Shown here in pieces: positions 1 through 8,951 of a stretch of 64,000 bases of DNA. How positions within the stretch are numbered: position 1 is the first letter of the stretch; every line of letters begins with the position of its first letter. The notes beneath the pieces are model-generated. The model saw nothing but the letters and a program-made list of their open reading frames with translations, was not told where the DNA came from and searched no databases. The translations under genes were made by a program, and so were the position numbers. The DNA is from Paraburkholderia panacisoli. GTDB lineage: Bacteria; Pseudomonadota; Gammaproteobacteria; Burkholderiales; Burkholderiaceae. Where the stretch lies: assembly GCF_008369935.1 (NCBI RefSeq), contig NZ_VTUZ01000006.1:186001-250000 (forward strand), written 5' to 3'.

Positions 1-72
1 GATCTCCAGCGCGGGTGCGCCGCCGCTCGTACCGCTCACTTCGAGGCCTTCGCCCTCGACAATCGTATTCAT
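1..72 (-). CDS. ABC transporter ATP-binding protein, LivF-like (N-terminal fragment)
   Basis: Only the first 24 codons lie in the window; the gene runs off the left edge. The start is fixed by an ATGA overlap with the stop of the upstream LivG-like ATPase gene (ATG at 72-70, TGA at 71-69), so the two are translationally coupled. The visible residues precede the Walker A motif and are not diagnostic. The LivF assignment rests on the usual livG-livF order of branched-chain amino acid-type (HAAT) transporters, in which two different ATPases pair with two permeases. Confidence 0.6.
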   Translation of the reverse strand, partial: MNTIVEGEGLEVSGTSGGAPALEI

Positions 73-848
73 GCGTGGGCTCCGGCGAGCGCTGCGTCGG
101 CGCTGCCCATGTAGGCTTGCATCACGAGGGGATTCTTCGACACTTCGGCGTAGCTGCCTTCGGCGAGCACTTCGCCTCGTTGCAGCACGGTGATCGTGTC
201 GGAGATGCCCGCGATCACGTTCATGTTGTGCTCGACCATCAGAATCGTGCGACCGCTCGATACTTTTTTGATCAGCGCCGTCACGCGGTCGACGTCTTCG
301 TGGCCCATGCCTTGCGTCGGCTCGTCGAGCAGCATCAGCTCCGGTTCCATCGCGAGCGTGGTAGCAATTTCAAGCGCGCGTTTGCGGCCATATGAAAGTT
401 CGACCGTCAGCACATCCGCGAAATCGGTCAATCCGACCTGGGTGAGCAGGTCCATTGCGCGGTCGTCGAGTTGGCGCAGCGTGCGCTCGCTCTTCCAGAA
501 GTGAAACGCGGTGCCGAGCGAACGTTGCAAGCCGATGCGCACGTTCTGCAATGCTGTCAGATGCGGAAATACAGCGGAGATCTGAAACGAACGGATGATG
601 CCGCGACGCGCAATCTGCGCCGGCCGTTCGTTCGTGATGTCGACGCCGTTGAACACGATCTGACCCGCAGTCGGTTCGAGAAACTTGGTGAGCAGATTGA
701 AGCAGGTGGTCTTGCCTGCCCCATTGGGCCCGATCAGCGCGTGGATCGAGCCACGGCGCACGCGCAGGTTCACACCGCTCACGGCGATGAAGCCTTTGAA
801 CTCACGGGTCAGTCCGCGCGTTTCGAGAATCGTATCGCCGAGAATCAT
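69..848 (-). CDS. livG: branched-chain amino acid-type ABC transporter ATP-binding protein (LivG-like)
   Basis: This is a cytoplasmic ATPase subunit of a HAAT-family importer. Walker A (GPNGAGKT, around residues 40-47), an LSYGRKRALEIA signature of the LivG type rather than LSGGQ, and Walker B with LLDEPTQGM are all visible, followed by the switch histidine in VEHNM. The insert between Walker A and the signature is long, as is typical of LivG. I start at the ATG at 848, which has GGAAGG just upstream; an in-frame ATG at 860 is possible but has a poorer site. It overlaps the next ATPase gene by ATGA. The substrate cannot be read from this subunit; the family moves amino acids, urea and other small amides or acids. 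Confidence 0.85.
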   Translation of the reverse strand: MILGDTILETRGLTREFKGFIAVSGVNLRVRRGSIHALIGPNGAGKTTCFNLLTKFLEPTAGQIVFNGVDITNERPAQIARRGIIRSFQISAVFPHLTALQNVRIGLQRSLGTAFHFWKSERTLRQLDDRAMDLLTQVGLTDFADVLTVELSYGRKRALEIATTLAMEPELMLLDEPTQGMGHEDVDRVTALIKKVSSGRTILMVEHNMNVIAGISDTITVLQRGEVLAEGSYAEVSKNPLVMQAYMGSADAALAGAHA

Positions 849-1163
849 GTTCCCTTCCATACGGAGTAAGGCGAAGCATTACGATCTTTTCGCGCGAAGC
901 TCCGCGCGACTTTATTGACGGCGGCACCCCTGGCCGCTCGTTTGCGTGCTGCACCAATCCGGACGGTGATCCATGGCGCGGCACGCAGCATGGCTGCCAT
1001 TGTCACCCCAATGATGCAGCGCATTCATTGGGATTTGCACTTAGTGGATCATGTCTGTCCAGGCTCGATGGACGCGCGCGAGGCACCCATTCGGTAAAAC
1101 ATGGACGGTGTCTCACGCGGCTGGCTGTCTGCCTTCGTGCCTACGTGCCCTTCCGCTTTTCTG
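849..1163. other. intergenic region, about 315 bp, no gene seen
   Basis: This lies between the start of the livG-like gene and the stop of the GMC oxidoreductase gene, both on the minus strand. Short open frames on both strands lack ribosome sites and recognisable products. It presumably holds the promoter of the transporter operon, but I see no convincing -35/-10 pair, terminator hairpin or repeat. Confidence 0.4.
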
Positions 1164-2879
1164 TCACACAGCGGACATGGAAGGGGCCGCGCTGGTCTGC
1201 GCAGCGACGCTGCCGCTCACGCGCGCACGGCGATCTTCACGGATCATGTCGCTCGCACGCTCGGCGATCATCAGCGTTGGCGAGTTGGTGTTACCCGACG
1301 TGATGTTTGGCATCACGGACGCGTCAACCACGCGCAGCCCGTCGACTCCGATAACTCGTAGCCGATTGTCGACCACCGCAGCCGGGTCGTTGGTCATGCC
1401 CATGCGGCACGTACCGACCGGATGAAAGATGGTCGTGCCGACGAGGCCCGCGGCCTGTTGCAGTTCTTCTTCAGATTGATACTGAATGCCCGGCAGAATC
1501 TCTTGCGGCCGATAGCGCGCGAGCGCCGGTGCCATGGCGATGCGGCGAGTAAGACGCAACGCGTTGGCGGCGACGTGCCGGTCGTAATCGGTGGACAGAT
1601 AGTTCGGTGCGATCAACGGTGGCGCCGACGCGTCAGCCGACCCGATGTGGATGCTGCCGCGCGAAGTAGGACGCAACTGACACACCGACGCCGTGAACGC
1701 ATTGAACCGGTGCAGCGGTTCGCCGAAGCGATCGAGCGAGAGCGGTTGCACGTGATATTCGAGGTCCGGACGCGTGAGCGAGCGATCGTCGGGATCGGAC
1801 TTGGCGAACGCACCGAGTTGCGACGGCGACATCGACATCGGGCCGCTTTGCAACAGCGCGTATTGCACGCCGATCATCAGCTTGCCCCACCAATGCGCGG
1901 AAGCCGTATTGAGCGTGCGCACGCCATCGACTTTATAAGCCATGCGCAACTGCAAATGGTCTTGCAGATTTTCGCCGACGCCACGCAGATCCTCGACGAC
2001 CTCGATACCCAGATTTTGCAGCCGTGTGCCGTTGCCGATACCGGACAATTCGAGCAGTTGCGGCGAGTTGACCGCCCCCGAACTGAGGATGACTTCGCAG
2101 CGGGCTTTGGCGAGATAGTCGACGTTGTCGCCGCGATATTCGACACCGCTGCAGCGGCGTCCTTCGAACACGACGCGCTGCGTGTGCGCGCCGGTGATGA
2201 CCGTCAGATTCGGACGCTTGAGTGCGGGGCGCAAGAACGCTTTCGACGCATTCCAGCGAATCCCGCGTTTCTGATTGACGTCGAAGTAGCCGACGCCGGT
2301 GTTGTCGCCGCGATTGAAGTCATCCGTAGCGGGGATGCCGTTCTGCTGCGCAGCTTTCGAAAACTCTTCGAGAATCTTCCATTTCAGCCGTTGTTTTTCG
2401 ACGCGCCACGGGCCACCCGCGCCGTGCGATTCGTTCGCGCCGGCGTGATGGTCTTCGCTGCGTTTGAAGACCGGCAGCACCGCGTTCCATGACCACGATG
2501 GATCGTTGGTTACACGGGCCCATTCGTCGTAATCCTCGCGCTGGCCGCGCATATAGATCATGCCGTTGATCGAAGAACTGCCGCCCAACACGCGGCCGCG
2601 TGGATACGACAGCGCGCGTCCGTTGAGCCCCGCTTCAGGCTGCGTCTTATAGAGCCAGTCCGTACGCGGATTGCCGATGCAATACAGGTAGCCGACCGGC
2701 ACGTGAATCCAGTGGTAATCGTCTTTGCCACCTGCTTCCAGCAGCAGCACGTGGACGTCCGGATCTTCGGTCAGCCGGTTGGCGAGCACGCAACCCGCCG
2801 TGCCCGCGCCGACAATGATGTAGTCGAATTCGCCTTCCAGCCGACGCTCGGCCACCGGTGTGCTTTCGGTTTGGCTCAT
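1164..2879 (-). CDS. GMC-family FAD oxidoreductase (choline/alcohol dehydrogenase-like)
   Basis: The 571-residue product is a flavin-dependent alcohol oxidase/dehydrogenase. The N-terminal Rossmann motif IVGAGTAGCVLANRL binds the FAD ADP moiety. GMC signature 1 (GRVLGGSSSINGMIYMRG) and signature 2 (SGAVNSPQLLELSGIG) follow, and the C-terminal half carries HPVGTCRMG and the active-site SGNTNSPT segment. The last 30 or so residues after the conserved core are a low-complexity Arg/Ala/Ser tail. It sits 94 bp downstream of the semialdehyde dehydrogenase gene on the same strand, so the two may be one operon oxidising an alcohol and then an aldehyde. It resembles BetA, but no betaine genes are present, so the substrate is unassigned. 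Confidence 0.85.
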   Translation of the reverse strand: MSQTESTPVAERRLEGEFDYIIVGAGTAGCVLANRLTEDPDVHVLLLEAGGKDDYHWIHVPVGYLYCIGNPRTDWLYKTQPEAGLNGRALSYPRGRVLGGSSSINGMIYMRGQREDYDEWARVTNDPSWSWNAVLPVFKRSEDHHAGANESHGAGGPWRVEKQRLKWKILEEFSKAAQQNGIPATDDFNRGDNTGVGYFDVNQKRGIRWNASKAFLRPALKRPNLTVITGAHTQRVVFEGRRCSGVEYRGDNVDYLAKARCEVILSSGAVNSPQLLELSGIGNGTRLQNLGIEVVEDLRGVGENLQDHLQLRMAYKVDGVRTLNTASAHWWGKLMIGVQYALLQSGPMSMSPSQLGAFAKSDPDDRSLTRPDLEYHVQPLSLDRFGEPLHRFNAFTASVCQLRPTSRGSIHIGSADASAPPLIAPNYLSTDYDRHVAANALRLTRRIAMAPALARYRPQEILPGIQYQSEEELQQAAGLVGTTIFHPVGTCRMGMTNDPAAVVDNRLRVIGVDGLRVVDASVMPNITSGNTNSPTLMIAERASDMIREDRRARVSGSVAAQTSAAPSMSAV

Positions 2880-2973
2880 GCTTCAGTCTCCTAAGCTTTT
2901 TTCCGCGAGCCGCATGGTTCCGTGCGGCCGCGGCGCTCTGCCTATTTATTTTCTGCGCGGCAACCGAACCGGA

Positions 2974-4512
2974 CTATTTGGCGACCGGCATCGTGAATTC
3001 GGCGCCCTTCGCGATGCTGTCGGGCCAGCGCTGCATGATGCTCTTGTAGCGCGTGTAGAACCGCACACCTTCCTCGCCATACGCGTGATGGTCGCCGAAT
3101 AACGACTTCTTCCATCCGCCGAACGAGTGCCACGCCATCGGCACCGGAATCGGCACGTTGATCCCCACCATGCCGATCTCGATCTGTCGCGAAAAAGCCC
3201 GCGCAACGCCGCCGTCGGACGTGAACAACGACACCCCGTTGGCGAGCTGGTTAGCGTTGATGAGTTCGACAGCCGACGCGAAATCCGGCACACGCACGAC
3301 GCACAACACCGGTCCAAAAATCTCTTCGCGGTAGATCTTCATGTCGGTCGACACGTCATCGAACAGTGTGCCGCCGAGAAAGAAACCCTTCTCGTGACCG
3401 GCGACCTGATGACCGCGTCCATCGACCACCAGCTTCGCGCCTGCCGCGATACCGGCGTCGATATACCCGACCACTTTCTCGCGATGCGTCGCCGTGACCA
3501 ACGGGCCCATCTCGGCCGCGGACTCCATGCCGTTGAGGATCTTCAAACTCTGCACGCGTGGTGTCAGCCGTTCGATCAGTTCATCGGCGATATGTCCTAC
3601 CGCGACCGCCACTGAAATCGCCATGCACCGCTCGCCCGCCGAACCGTATGCGGCGCCGATCAGCGCATCGACGGCCTGATCGAGATCGGCGTCCGGCATC
3701 ACCACCAGATGATTCTTCGCCCCGCCCAGCGCCTGCACGCGCTTGCCGTGCTTCGTGCCTTCCGTGTAGATGTACTCGGCGATCGGCGTCGAACCGACAA
3801 ACGACAACGCGCTCACTTCGGGATGCACGAGCAGCGCGTCGACCGCCACCTTGTCGCCGTGCACGACGTTGAACACGCCGTCGGGCAAGCCCGCTTCCTT
3901 CAGCAATTCGGCGAGCCGGTTCGACGCAGACGGATCGCGCTCCGACGGCTTCAAAACGAACGTATTGCCGCACGCGATCGCGACGGGGAACATCCAGCAC
4001 GGCACCATCATCGGGAAGTTGAAAGGCGTAATGCCGGCGACCACGCCGAGCGGCTGGCGCAGATTCCAGTTGTCGATGCCGCCGCCGATCTGATCGGTGA
4101 AGTCGGTCTTCAACAGATTCGGAATGCCGCACGCGAACTCGACGATCTCGATGCCGCGCATCACCTCGCCCTTCGCGTCCGAGAACACCTTGCCGTGCTC
4201 GCGCGTGATCAGTTCCGCCAGTTCGTCGTGGTGACGGTCGAGCAATTCCTTGAACTTGAACAGCACGCGCGCCCGCTTGAGCGGCGCGGTTTCGCTCCAT
4301 GCGGGAAAAGCGGCCCGGGCGGCGGCGACCGCCGCGTCCACCTCGGCGACACTCGCCAGCGGCACGCGTGCGCTCACGCTGCCGAGCGCCGGATTGAAGA
4401 CGTCGCCAAAGCGCCCGCTCGTGCCATCGAGAATCTTGCCATTGATGAAATGGGTTAGCGCACGTGCGCTGGTCGCGCTGCGCAGGCTCTCGTTCTGAAG
4501 TGTCTCGCTCAT
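2974..4512 (-). CDS. mmsA: CoA-acylating methylmalonate-semialdehyde dehydrogenase
   Basis: MmsA oxidises methylmalonate or malonate semialdehyde to propionyl- or acetyl-CoA in valine, beta-alanine and myo-inositol breakdown. The 512-residue ALDH-fold protein has the MmsA-specific pattern [15 protein letters not shown], then GSAGERCMA with the catalytic cysteine in the middle of the sequence, and EEIFGPVL near the C-terminus. The absence of the usual ALDH glutamate base in the region before the cysteine is typical of this CoA-dependent subfamily. It is divergent from a LysR regulator 142 bp away and precedes a GMC oxidoreductase. Length and motifs are normal for the family. Confidence 0.93.
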   Translation of the reverse strand: MSETLQNESLRSATSARALTHFINGKILDGTSGRFGDVFNPALGSVSARVPLASVAEVDAAVAAARAAFPAWSETAPLKRARVLFKFKELLDRHHDELAELITREHGKVFSDAKGEVMRGIEIVEFACGIPNLLKTDFTDQIGGGIDNWNLRQPLGVVAGITPFNFPMMVPCWMFPVAIACGNTFVLKPSERDPSASNRLAELLKEAGLPDGVFNVVHGDKVAVDALLVHPEVSALSFVGSTPIAEYIYTEGTKHGKRVQALGGAKNHLVVMPDADLDQAVDALIGAAYGSAGERCMAISVAVAVGHIADELIERLTPRVQSLKILNGMESAAEMGPLVTATHREKVVGYIDAGIAAGAKLVVDGRGHQVAGHEKGFFLGGTLFDDVSTDMKIYREEIFGPVLCVVRVPDFASAVELINANQLANGVSLFTSDGGVARAFSRQIEIGMVGINVPIPVPMAWHSFGGWKKSLFGDHHAYGEEGVRFYTRYKSIMQRWPDSIAKGAEFTMPVAK

Positions 4513-4630
4513 GTCCGTCCTCTTCCTGTGAAGTCCACCGCTAGGCGCGCAAGGCTCGCTGCTGGCGTGATGAACGCCCAGCGTAAAGCGCTTCGAGGCG
4601 ACAAATCCAATGAGTAATGCTCAACTGCGC

Positions 4631-4647
4631 TATAAGCCGCGCTAATA
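4631..4647. promoter_or_regulatory. candidate LysR box in the mmsA/lysR intergenic region
   Basis: TATAAGC-CGC-GCTAATA is a 17-bp imperfect palindrome (6 of 7 half-site positions match) containing the T-N11-A form of LysR operators. It ends 7 bp before the LysR start codon, fitting autorepression. A related copy lies just after the regulator gene at 5620-5636. Confidence 0.45.
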
Positions 4648-4654
4648 TCAGACT

Positions 4655-5554
4655 ATGGACCTGATTCTGCTCCGAGCTTTCGTCACCGTCGCGCGGGAGG
4701 GCAACCTCACGCGTGCTGCGGTGCACCTACACCTGACCCAACCCGCCGTCAGCCTGCAAATCAAGCATTTGCAGGAGACGCTCGGCGTGACGCTGTTTAC
4801 GCGGACTTCGCATGGGCTCTCGCTCACGCGCGACGGCCAGGCGCTGCTGCCCCACGCCGAACGCGCGCTGGGCGCGGCGGCCGATGTGCAGCGAGCCGCG
4901 CAGTCGCTGCGTCACGAGGTGCGCGGACGCTTGCGGATCGGCACGATTCTCGACCCGGCGTTTCTGCGTCTGGGCGGCTTTCTCAAACAGCTGGTCGAGA
5001 CCTGGCCACACATCGAAACGGCCTTACGGCACGGTATGTCGGGCTGGGTGCTGGCGCAGATTCGCGCGGGCGAGCTGGATGTCGGCTATTACATCGGCCT
5101 GCCGTCCGATGACGATACGCGCGACGGCGCCATCTTCCACGCGGTCACCCTCACCCACTTCCAGTATCGCGTGCTGGCGCCGGCTGGCTGGAAAGATCGC
5201 GTCAAAGGTGCGCGCGACTGGCGTTCGCTCGCCGCATTGCCGTGGATCTGGACGCCGCCCGCGTCCGCGCACAACCGGCTGTTGTCGCGCTGTTTCGACG
5301 AAGCCGGCGTGAAACCGGTCAAGGTCGCCGAAGTGGATCAGGAGCCGTCGATGCTCGATCTGGTGAAATCGGGCGTCGGCCTGACGCTCGCGCGCGACGC
5401 CACTGCGATCGCCGAAGCGCATGCACACGCGCTGACCATCGTCGAGGGGATCACGGTGCCAACTCAGCTCAGTTTCGTCACGCTTGAAGAACGCAAGGAC
5501 GAACCGGCCATTGCCGCGGCGTTGAAGCTGATCGAACAGCAATGGGCGACCTGA
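4655..5554 (+). CDS. LysR-family transcriptional regulator
   Basis: This is a 299-residue regulator with the N-terminal winged helix-turn-helix (residues about 1-60: LLRAFVTVAREGNLTRAAVHLHLTQPAVS, read in parts) and a C-terminal periplasmic-binding-like effector domain. It starts with MDLILLRAF, a standard LysR N-terminus. It is transcribed divergently from mmsA, the classical arrangement for a LysR protein controlling the neighbouring operon, here probably mmsA plus the GMC oxidoreductase. The effector is not deducible. The gene is flanked on both sides by related 27-nt sequences. Confidence 0.9.
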   Translation: MDLILLRAFVTVAREGNLTRAAVHLHLTQPAVSLQIKHLQETLGVTLFTRTSHGLSLTRDGQALLPHAERALGAAADVQRAAQSLRHEVRGRLRIGTILDPAFLRLGGFLKQLVETWPHIETALRHGMSGWVLAQIRAGELDVGYYIGLPSDDDTRDGAIFHAVTLTHFQYRVLAPAGWKDRVKGARDWRSLAALPWIWTPPASAHNRLLSRCFDEAGVKPVKVAEVDQEPSMLDLVKSGVGLTLARDATAIAEAHAHALTIVEGITVPTQLSFVTLEERKDEPAIAAALKLIEQQWAT

Positions 5555-5619
5555 ACGCGGACATGAGCGCAAGCCCGCGAGCGTTTCAGGCACTGCGGGC
5601 AGCGTGGGCGCCGCTGCGA

Positions 5620-5636
5620 TATGAGCCGCGCTAATG
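5620..5636. repeat. second copy of the LysR-box-like sequence, in the 5555-5899 spacer
   Basis: Bases 5616-5642 match 4627-4653 at 22 of 27 positions, with GAGCCGCGCTAAT versus AAGCCGCGCTAAT at the core. It lies 65 bp after the LysR stop codon. Nothing else was recognised in the 345-bp spacer up to the CYTH gene; a short open frame starting here lacks a recognisable product. Confidence 0.5.
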
Positions 5637-5899
5637 CCAAACATGCGCGACGCGATCTTGATGGTAACCGCTTGCAGCCGGGCATTCGTTAGCCGCCATA
5701 GCGAGCCCTTTCGCAATCCCCGCACGCACCCCTGCACCCGCAACGACGCCATCACGCGGTTTTTGTTAGATTGGCGATTCGCGCTGACAAGCCGGCCCCG
5801 CATCGCTTTCTGTTCCGCTTTGACTCTGTCCTTCCCGGCAGCTTCGCCCCGGCATGACCGGACGCTGCCGATCACTCCATCCTTCGACAGGAGCCTGAC

Positions 5900-6436
5900 A
5901 TGGCACGCAACATCGAAATCAAAGCCCGCGCTCAGCATTTCGAGCAACTGCGCGAGCGCGCGGCGCAGCTCGCGCCGGACGCACCGTTGATCTTTCGCCA
6001 GCAGGACTTTTTCTACGACGTGCCGCGCGGCCGTCTGAAACTGCGCCAGTTCGACGACGGCACGCCTGCCGAACTGATCTTCTACCAGCGCGACGACCGC
6101 GACGGCCCGAAGGCGTCGTACTACACGCGCAGCCCGGTGACCAATCCCGAAGCGATGCATGCCCTGCTCGCCACGGCGCTGACCACGCGCGGCATCGTCA
6201 GCAAGGAACGGCATGTGTATCTGACCGGGCGCACGCGGATTCACCTGGACCGGGTCGACGGTCTGGGCGACTTTGTCGAACTCGAAGTGGTGCTCGCTCA
6301 AGACGACGACGAAGCAGGCGGCCACGCCGAAGCCCACGCGATGTTCAAGCGCCTCGGGGTTGAGGAATCAGATCTGGTCGCGGTGGCCTACGTCGATCTG
6401 CTCAGTCCGGAAAGCGAGCCGAAGCTCGTGGCCTAA
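5900..6436 (+). CDS. CYTH-domain protein (class IV adenylate cyclase / triphosphatase-like)
   Basis: The 178-residue protein opens with RNIEIKAR, the metal/triphosphate-binding start of the CYTH fold, followed by QDFFYDVPRGRLKLRQF, a basic patch (KASYYTRS), the RTRIHLDRVDGLGDFVELE stretch and a C-terminal YVDLL. These alternating acidic and basic strands form the tunnel that binds triphosphate substrates. Members are CyaB-type adenylate cyclases, thiamine triphosphatases or inorganic triphosphatases, and the sequence alone does not choose among them. The ATG follows GACAGGAGCCTGAC, so GACAGGAG is a good ribosome site. It appears monocistronic. Confidence 0.8.
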   Translation: MARNIEIKARAQHFEQLRERAAQLAPDAPLIFRQQDFFYDVPRGRLKLRQFDDGTPAELIFYQRDDRDGPKASYYTRSPVTNPEAMHALLATALTTRGIVSKERHVYLTGRTRIHLDRVDGLGDFVELEVVLAQDDDEAGGHAEAHAMFKRLGVEESDLVAVAYVDLLSPESEPKLVA

Positions 6437-6511
6437 ATTTCCCGCCACGCCGGCTGCGCCGACGCTCACGCAGCCACGATCGCAATTACGATCACGACCC
6501 ACATGGCCGCC

Positions 6512-7003
6512 TCAGCCGGCGGCCGCCCCCGGCGAGAGGTGGCCGAGCGGCAACGGCCCATTGCGCTTGAACGTGGTGAGTACGATGTTCGAGCGCACGC
6601 TATCCACGCCAGGCACGCGCATCAGCTTCTTCATTACGAAGGTCGACAGATAGTTCAGATCGGGCGCGACGATGCGCAGCAGGTAATCGGCATCGCCCAC
6701 CACCGCATGACACTCGAGCACTTCGGGCAACACATCGATCTGTTGCTGGAATTGCTCGATGATCGAATCGCCATGGTGCTTTAACTTCAAACTCGTAAAA
6801 GCGGTGACGCCGAGCCCGAGCTTTTCCGGGCGCAGCACGACACGATAACCGTCCACCACGCCTACCTGTTCCAGCCGCTGCAAGCGCCGTCCGATCTGCG
6901 ACGGCGACAGCGGCACCTGCTCGGCCAGTTGCTGATGGGTGGCCCGGCCGAAGCGCTGCAGCACGTCCAGCAGCGCGAGATCGAAGTGATCGAGTTCCAA
7001 CAT
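6512..7003 (-). CDS. Lrp/AsnC-family transcriptional regulator
   Basis: The N-terminal helix-turn-helix (ATHQQLAEQVPLSPSQIGRRL) is followed by a RAM/AsnC ligand-binding domain (residues about 70-150), giving a 163-residue protein of the usual Lrp size. It is divergent from phhA, 148 bp away, and Lrp-family proteins commonly control phenylalanine or tyrosine catabolism, so phhAB is the likely target and phenylalanine a plausible ligand (inference). I start at the ATG at 7003 (MLELDHFDLALLD); an ATG at 7018 would add five residues, and neither has a strong ribosome site. Confidence 0.88.
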   Translation of the reverse strand: MLELDHFDLALLDVLQRFGRATHQQLAEQVPLSPSQIGRRLQRLEQVGVVDGYRVVLRPEKLGLGVTAFTSLKLKHHGDSIIEQFQQQIDVLPEVLECHAVVGDADYLLRIVAPDLNYLSTFVMKKLMRVPGVDSVRSNIVLTTFKRNGPLPLGHLSPGAAAG

Positions 7004-7039
7004 GTCGATGGTCCGCATTGAATGGCTATCTGATGCACG

Positions 7040-7076
7040 ATTATTGCATACGACTGCCATACAACGCCATTATTGC
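7040..7076. promoter_or_regulatory. direct repeat in the lrp/phhA intergenic region (candidate operator)
   Basis: ATTATTGC occurs at 7040-7047 and again at 7069-7076, 29 bp apart (about three helical turns). Both copies lie between the divergent regulator and phhA in an otherwise GC-rich stretch. Helically phased repeats are common for Lrp-family binding. Confidence 0.4.
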
Positions 7077-7151
7077 GCCCCTCCCGCGCGCTTGCCGCTC
7101 TACACTTGCATCATCCATTCCACTTGCAAGCACCGCAGAGCGCAGCATCCC

Positions 7152-8051
7152 ATGTCCACCGCCAGCACCGCCAATACCGCCCGGCTCAAAGAGCAATTCG
7201 ACGCCGGCCTCCAAACCCGCGTCGATTTCACCATCGACCAACCGATCGAACGATACGGCGCGGTCGATCACGCGGTCTGGCAACAGCTTTACGCACGTCA
7301 GACCGCGCTGCTCGAGGGTCGCGTCTGCGACGAGTTTCTGGCGGGTATCGAAAGCATCGGCATGCCGGCCGACCGCGTGCCTTCGTTCAATGAAGTCAAC
7401 GCGAAGCTGACGCCGGCCACCGGCTGGCAAATCGTTGCAGTACCGGGCCTCGTGCCGGACCACGTGTTCTTCGAGCATCTCGCGAACCGGCGCTTTCCCG
7501 TCACGTGGTGGATGCGCCGCCCGGACCAGCTCGATTATCTGCAGGAGCCCGACTGCTTTCACGACCTGTTCGGTCACGTCCCGTTGCTGATCAACCCGGT
7601 GTTCGCCGATTACATGCACGCGTACGGCCGCGCCGCGCTCGCAGCCAACGACGCTGGCGCGCTGCCGCTGCTCGCGCGACTTTATTGGTACACAGTCGAG
7701 TTCGGCCTGATCCGCGACGACGCGAGTCCGAACGGCGTGAAGATCTACGGCGCGGGCATCGTGTCGAGCAAGGGCGAAACGCTGTACAGCCAGCAAAGCG
7801 CGGCGCCGAACCGGCTCGGCTTCAACCTTGAACGCGTGATGCGCACGCGTTACCGCATCGACACGTTCCAGAAAACCTACTTCGTGATCGACGACTTCGC
7901 GCAGCTGTTCAGCGTCGCGCAGACCGATTTCGCGCCGCTGCTGACGCGGCTCGCCGCCGAACCCGCGTTCATGGCTGGCGATGTGGTCGACAGCGATTGC
8001 GTCATCACGCGCGGTTCGCGGGAAGGCTGGCAAAACGACGGCGACGTCTGA
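7152..8051 (+). CDS. phhA: phenylalanine 4-monooxygenase
   Basis: PhhA hydroxylates L-phenylalanine to L-tyrosine using tetrahydrobiopterin, O2 and non-heme iron. From the ATG at 7152 the protein is 299 residues. The 2-His-1-carboxylate iron site is visible as His137 and His142 in CFHDLFGH and Glu183 in YWYTVEFG, within one residue of the numbering I recall for the Chromobacterium enzyme (138, 143, 184), which supports this start. An upstream in-frame extension to 7002 would run into the divergent promoter. The pterin-recycling dehydratase phhB follows 118 bp downstream, so hydroxylation and cofactor regeneration are co-encoded. Confidence 0.95.
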   Translation: MSTASTANTARLKEQFDAGLQTRVDFTIDQPIERYGAVDHAVWQQLYARQTALLEGRVCDEFLAGIESIGMPADRVPSFNEVNAKLTPATGWQIVAVPGLVPDHVFFEHLANRRFPVTWWMRRPDQLDYLQEPDCFHDLFGHVPLLINPVFADYMHAYGRAALAANDAGALPLLARLYWYTVEFGLIRDDASPNGVKIYGAGIVSSKGETLYSQQSAAPNRLGFNLERVMRTRYRIDTFQKTYFVIDDFAQLFSVAQTDFAPLLTRLAAEPAFMAGDVVDSDCVITRGSREGWQNDGDV

Positions 8052-8169
8052 GGACGAAAACGCCGACCACAGTAGCGCAGCAGCCCCGGCAGCGGGCTCG
8101 CGTCATCCGTGAAAAAATAGTGACGGCGCACGCCACTGGCGCGCCTGTATCGATCGACGAGGTAACGCA

Positions 8170-8460
8170 ATGATTCAGAAACTGACTTCCGAAGAGCGCG
8201 CCAAACAGGTCGCCCAACTGAACGGCTGGCAAGCCGTAACGGACCGCGACGCGATCCAGCGCGCGTTCCAGTTCGCCGATTTCAACGAAGCATTCGGCTT
8301 CATGACGCGCGTGGCGATCAAGGCGCAGGAAATGGATCACCACCCAGAATGGTTCAACGTTTACAACAGAGTGGAGATTACGCTGTCCACGCACGAGGCC
8401 GATGGCGTAACCGAGCGCGACATTAGACTGGCCTCGTTCATCGACAGTATTACGGCGTAA
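8170..8460 (+). CDS. phhB: pterin-4a-carbinolamine dehydratase
   Basis: The 96-residue protein dehydrates 4a-hydroxytetrahydrobiopterin formed by PhhA, allowing recycling of the cofactor. The family active-site pattern [19 protein letters not shown] is present, with the paired histidines and the following proline, and the length is normal. AGG in GACGAGGTAACGCA precedes the ATG. It follows phhA on the same strand. An imperfect stem (GCGCAC/GTGCGC, 8483-8505) lies just after the gene but has no clear U-tract. Confidence 0.93.
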   Translation: MIQKLTSEERAKQVAQLNGWQAVTDRDAIQRAFQFADFNEAFGFMTRVAIKAQEMDHHPEWFNVYNRVEITLSTHEADGVTERDIRLASFIDSITA

Positions 8461-8565
8461 TACAAAAAATCCATTGCGTTCCGCGCACGTTTATCTCATG
8501 TGCGCTGCACAATCGCCCCTCAATGAAAGGGCAATGCAGGCAATCGTTCGCGCAAACCTTCAGTT

Positions 8566-8790
8566 CTACAGGCTATTATTAAGGCGCACGTAAGATTCCC
8601 AGGCTTGCCTCGCCGTCTCGTCCAAACGATCCGGTGATAGCGTCTGCTGACGCTGTACAATCAGCAGCGCATACGGCTTGGAGAGCGCGCTTGCCTCCTT
8701 GCACAGAACGAGTTCGTCGCCGCTCGAAGGTGAGCGGGCGCGCCAGAAGTTGATCGCGGCTTCCAGTTCGTGAATGGATATTTCGGACAT
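8566..8790 (-). CDS. DUF3717 family protein
   Basis: A small 74-residue soluble protein beginning MSEISIHELEAAINFW and containing RSPSSGDELVLCKEASAL and a C-terminal QAWESYVRL. I recognise it as the DUF3717 type found in Burkholderia and relatives; no function is known to me. The longer upstream frame to 8991 overlaps the divergent response-regulator gene and is unlikely to be translated. It is convergent with phhB. Confidence 0.75.
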   Translation of the reverse strand: MSEISIHELEAAINFWRARSPSSGDELVLCKEASALSKPYALLIVQRQQTLSPDRLDETARQAWESYVRLNNSL

Positions 8791-8951
8791 GACTTCGTGA
8801 TCGCTCGGAGGGCGCTTCAAGGCGGCTCGGTGGCTGCTTCGTGGCACGTACCCGCCGTCCGGCACGGCCACGCCGCACGCTGTGTGTGCAGCAGGCGCTC
8901 CGGCGAACCGCTTGCCCAAACGCCTAAACCCATTGTACTTGAGCGAAATCC

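Noticed and set aside
5634..5990. A 118-codon plus-strand frame starting at the second LysR-box copy
   Set aside because: It overlaps the CYTH gene start in another frame, has no ribosome site and no recognisable product.
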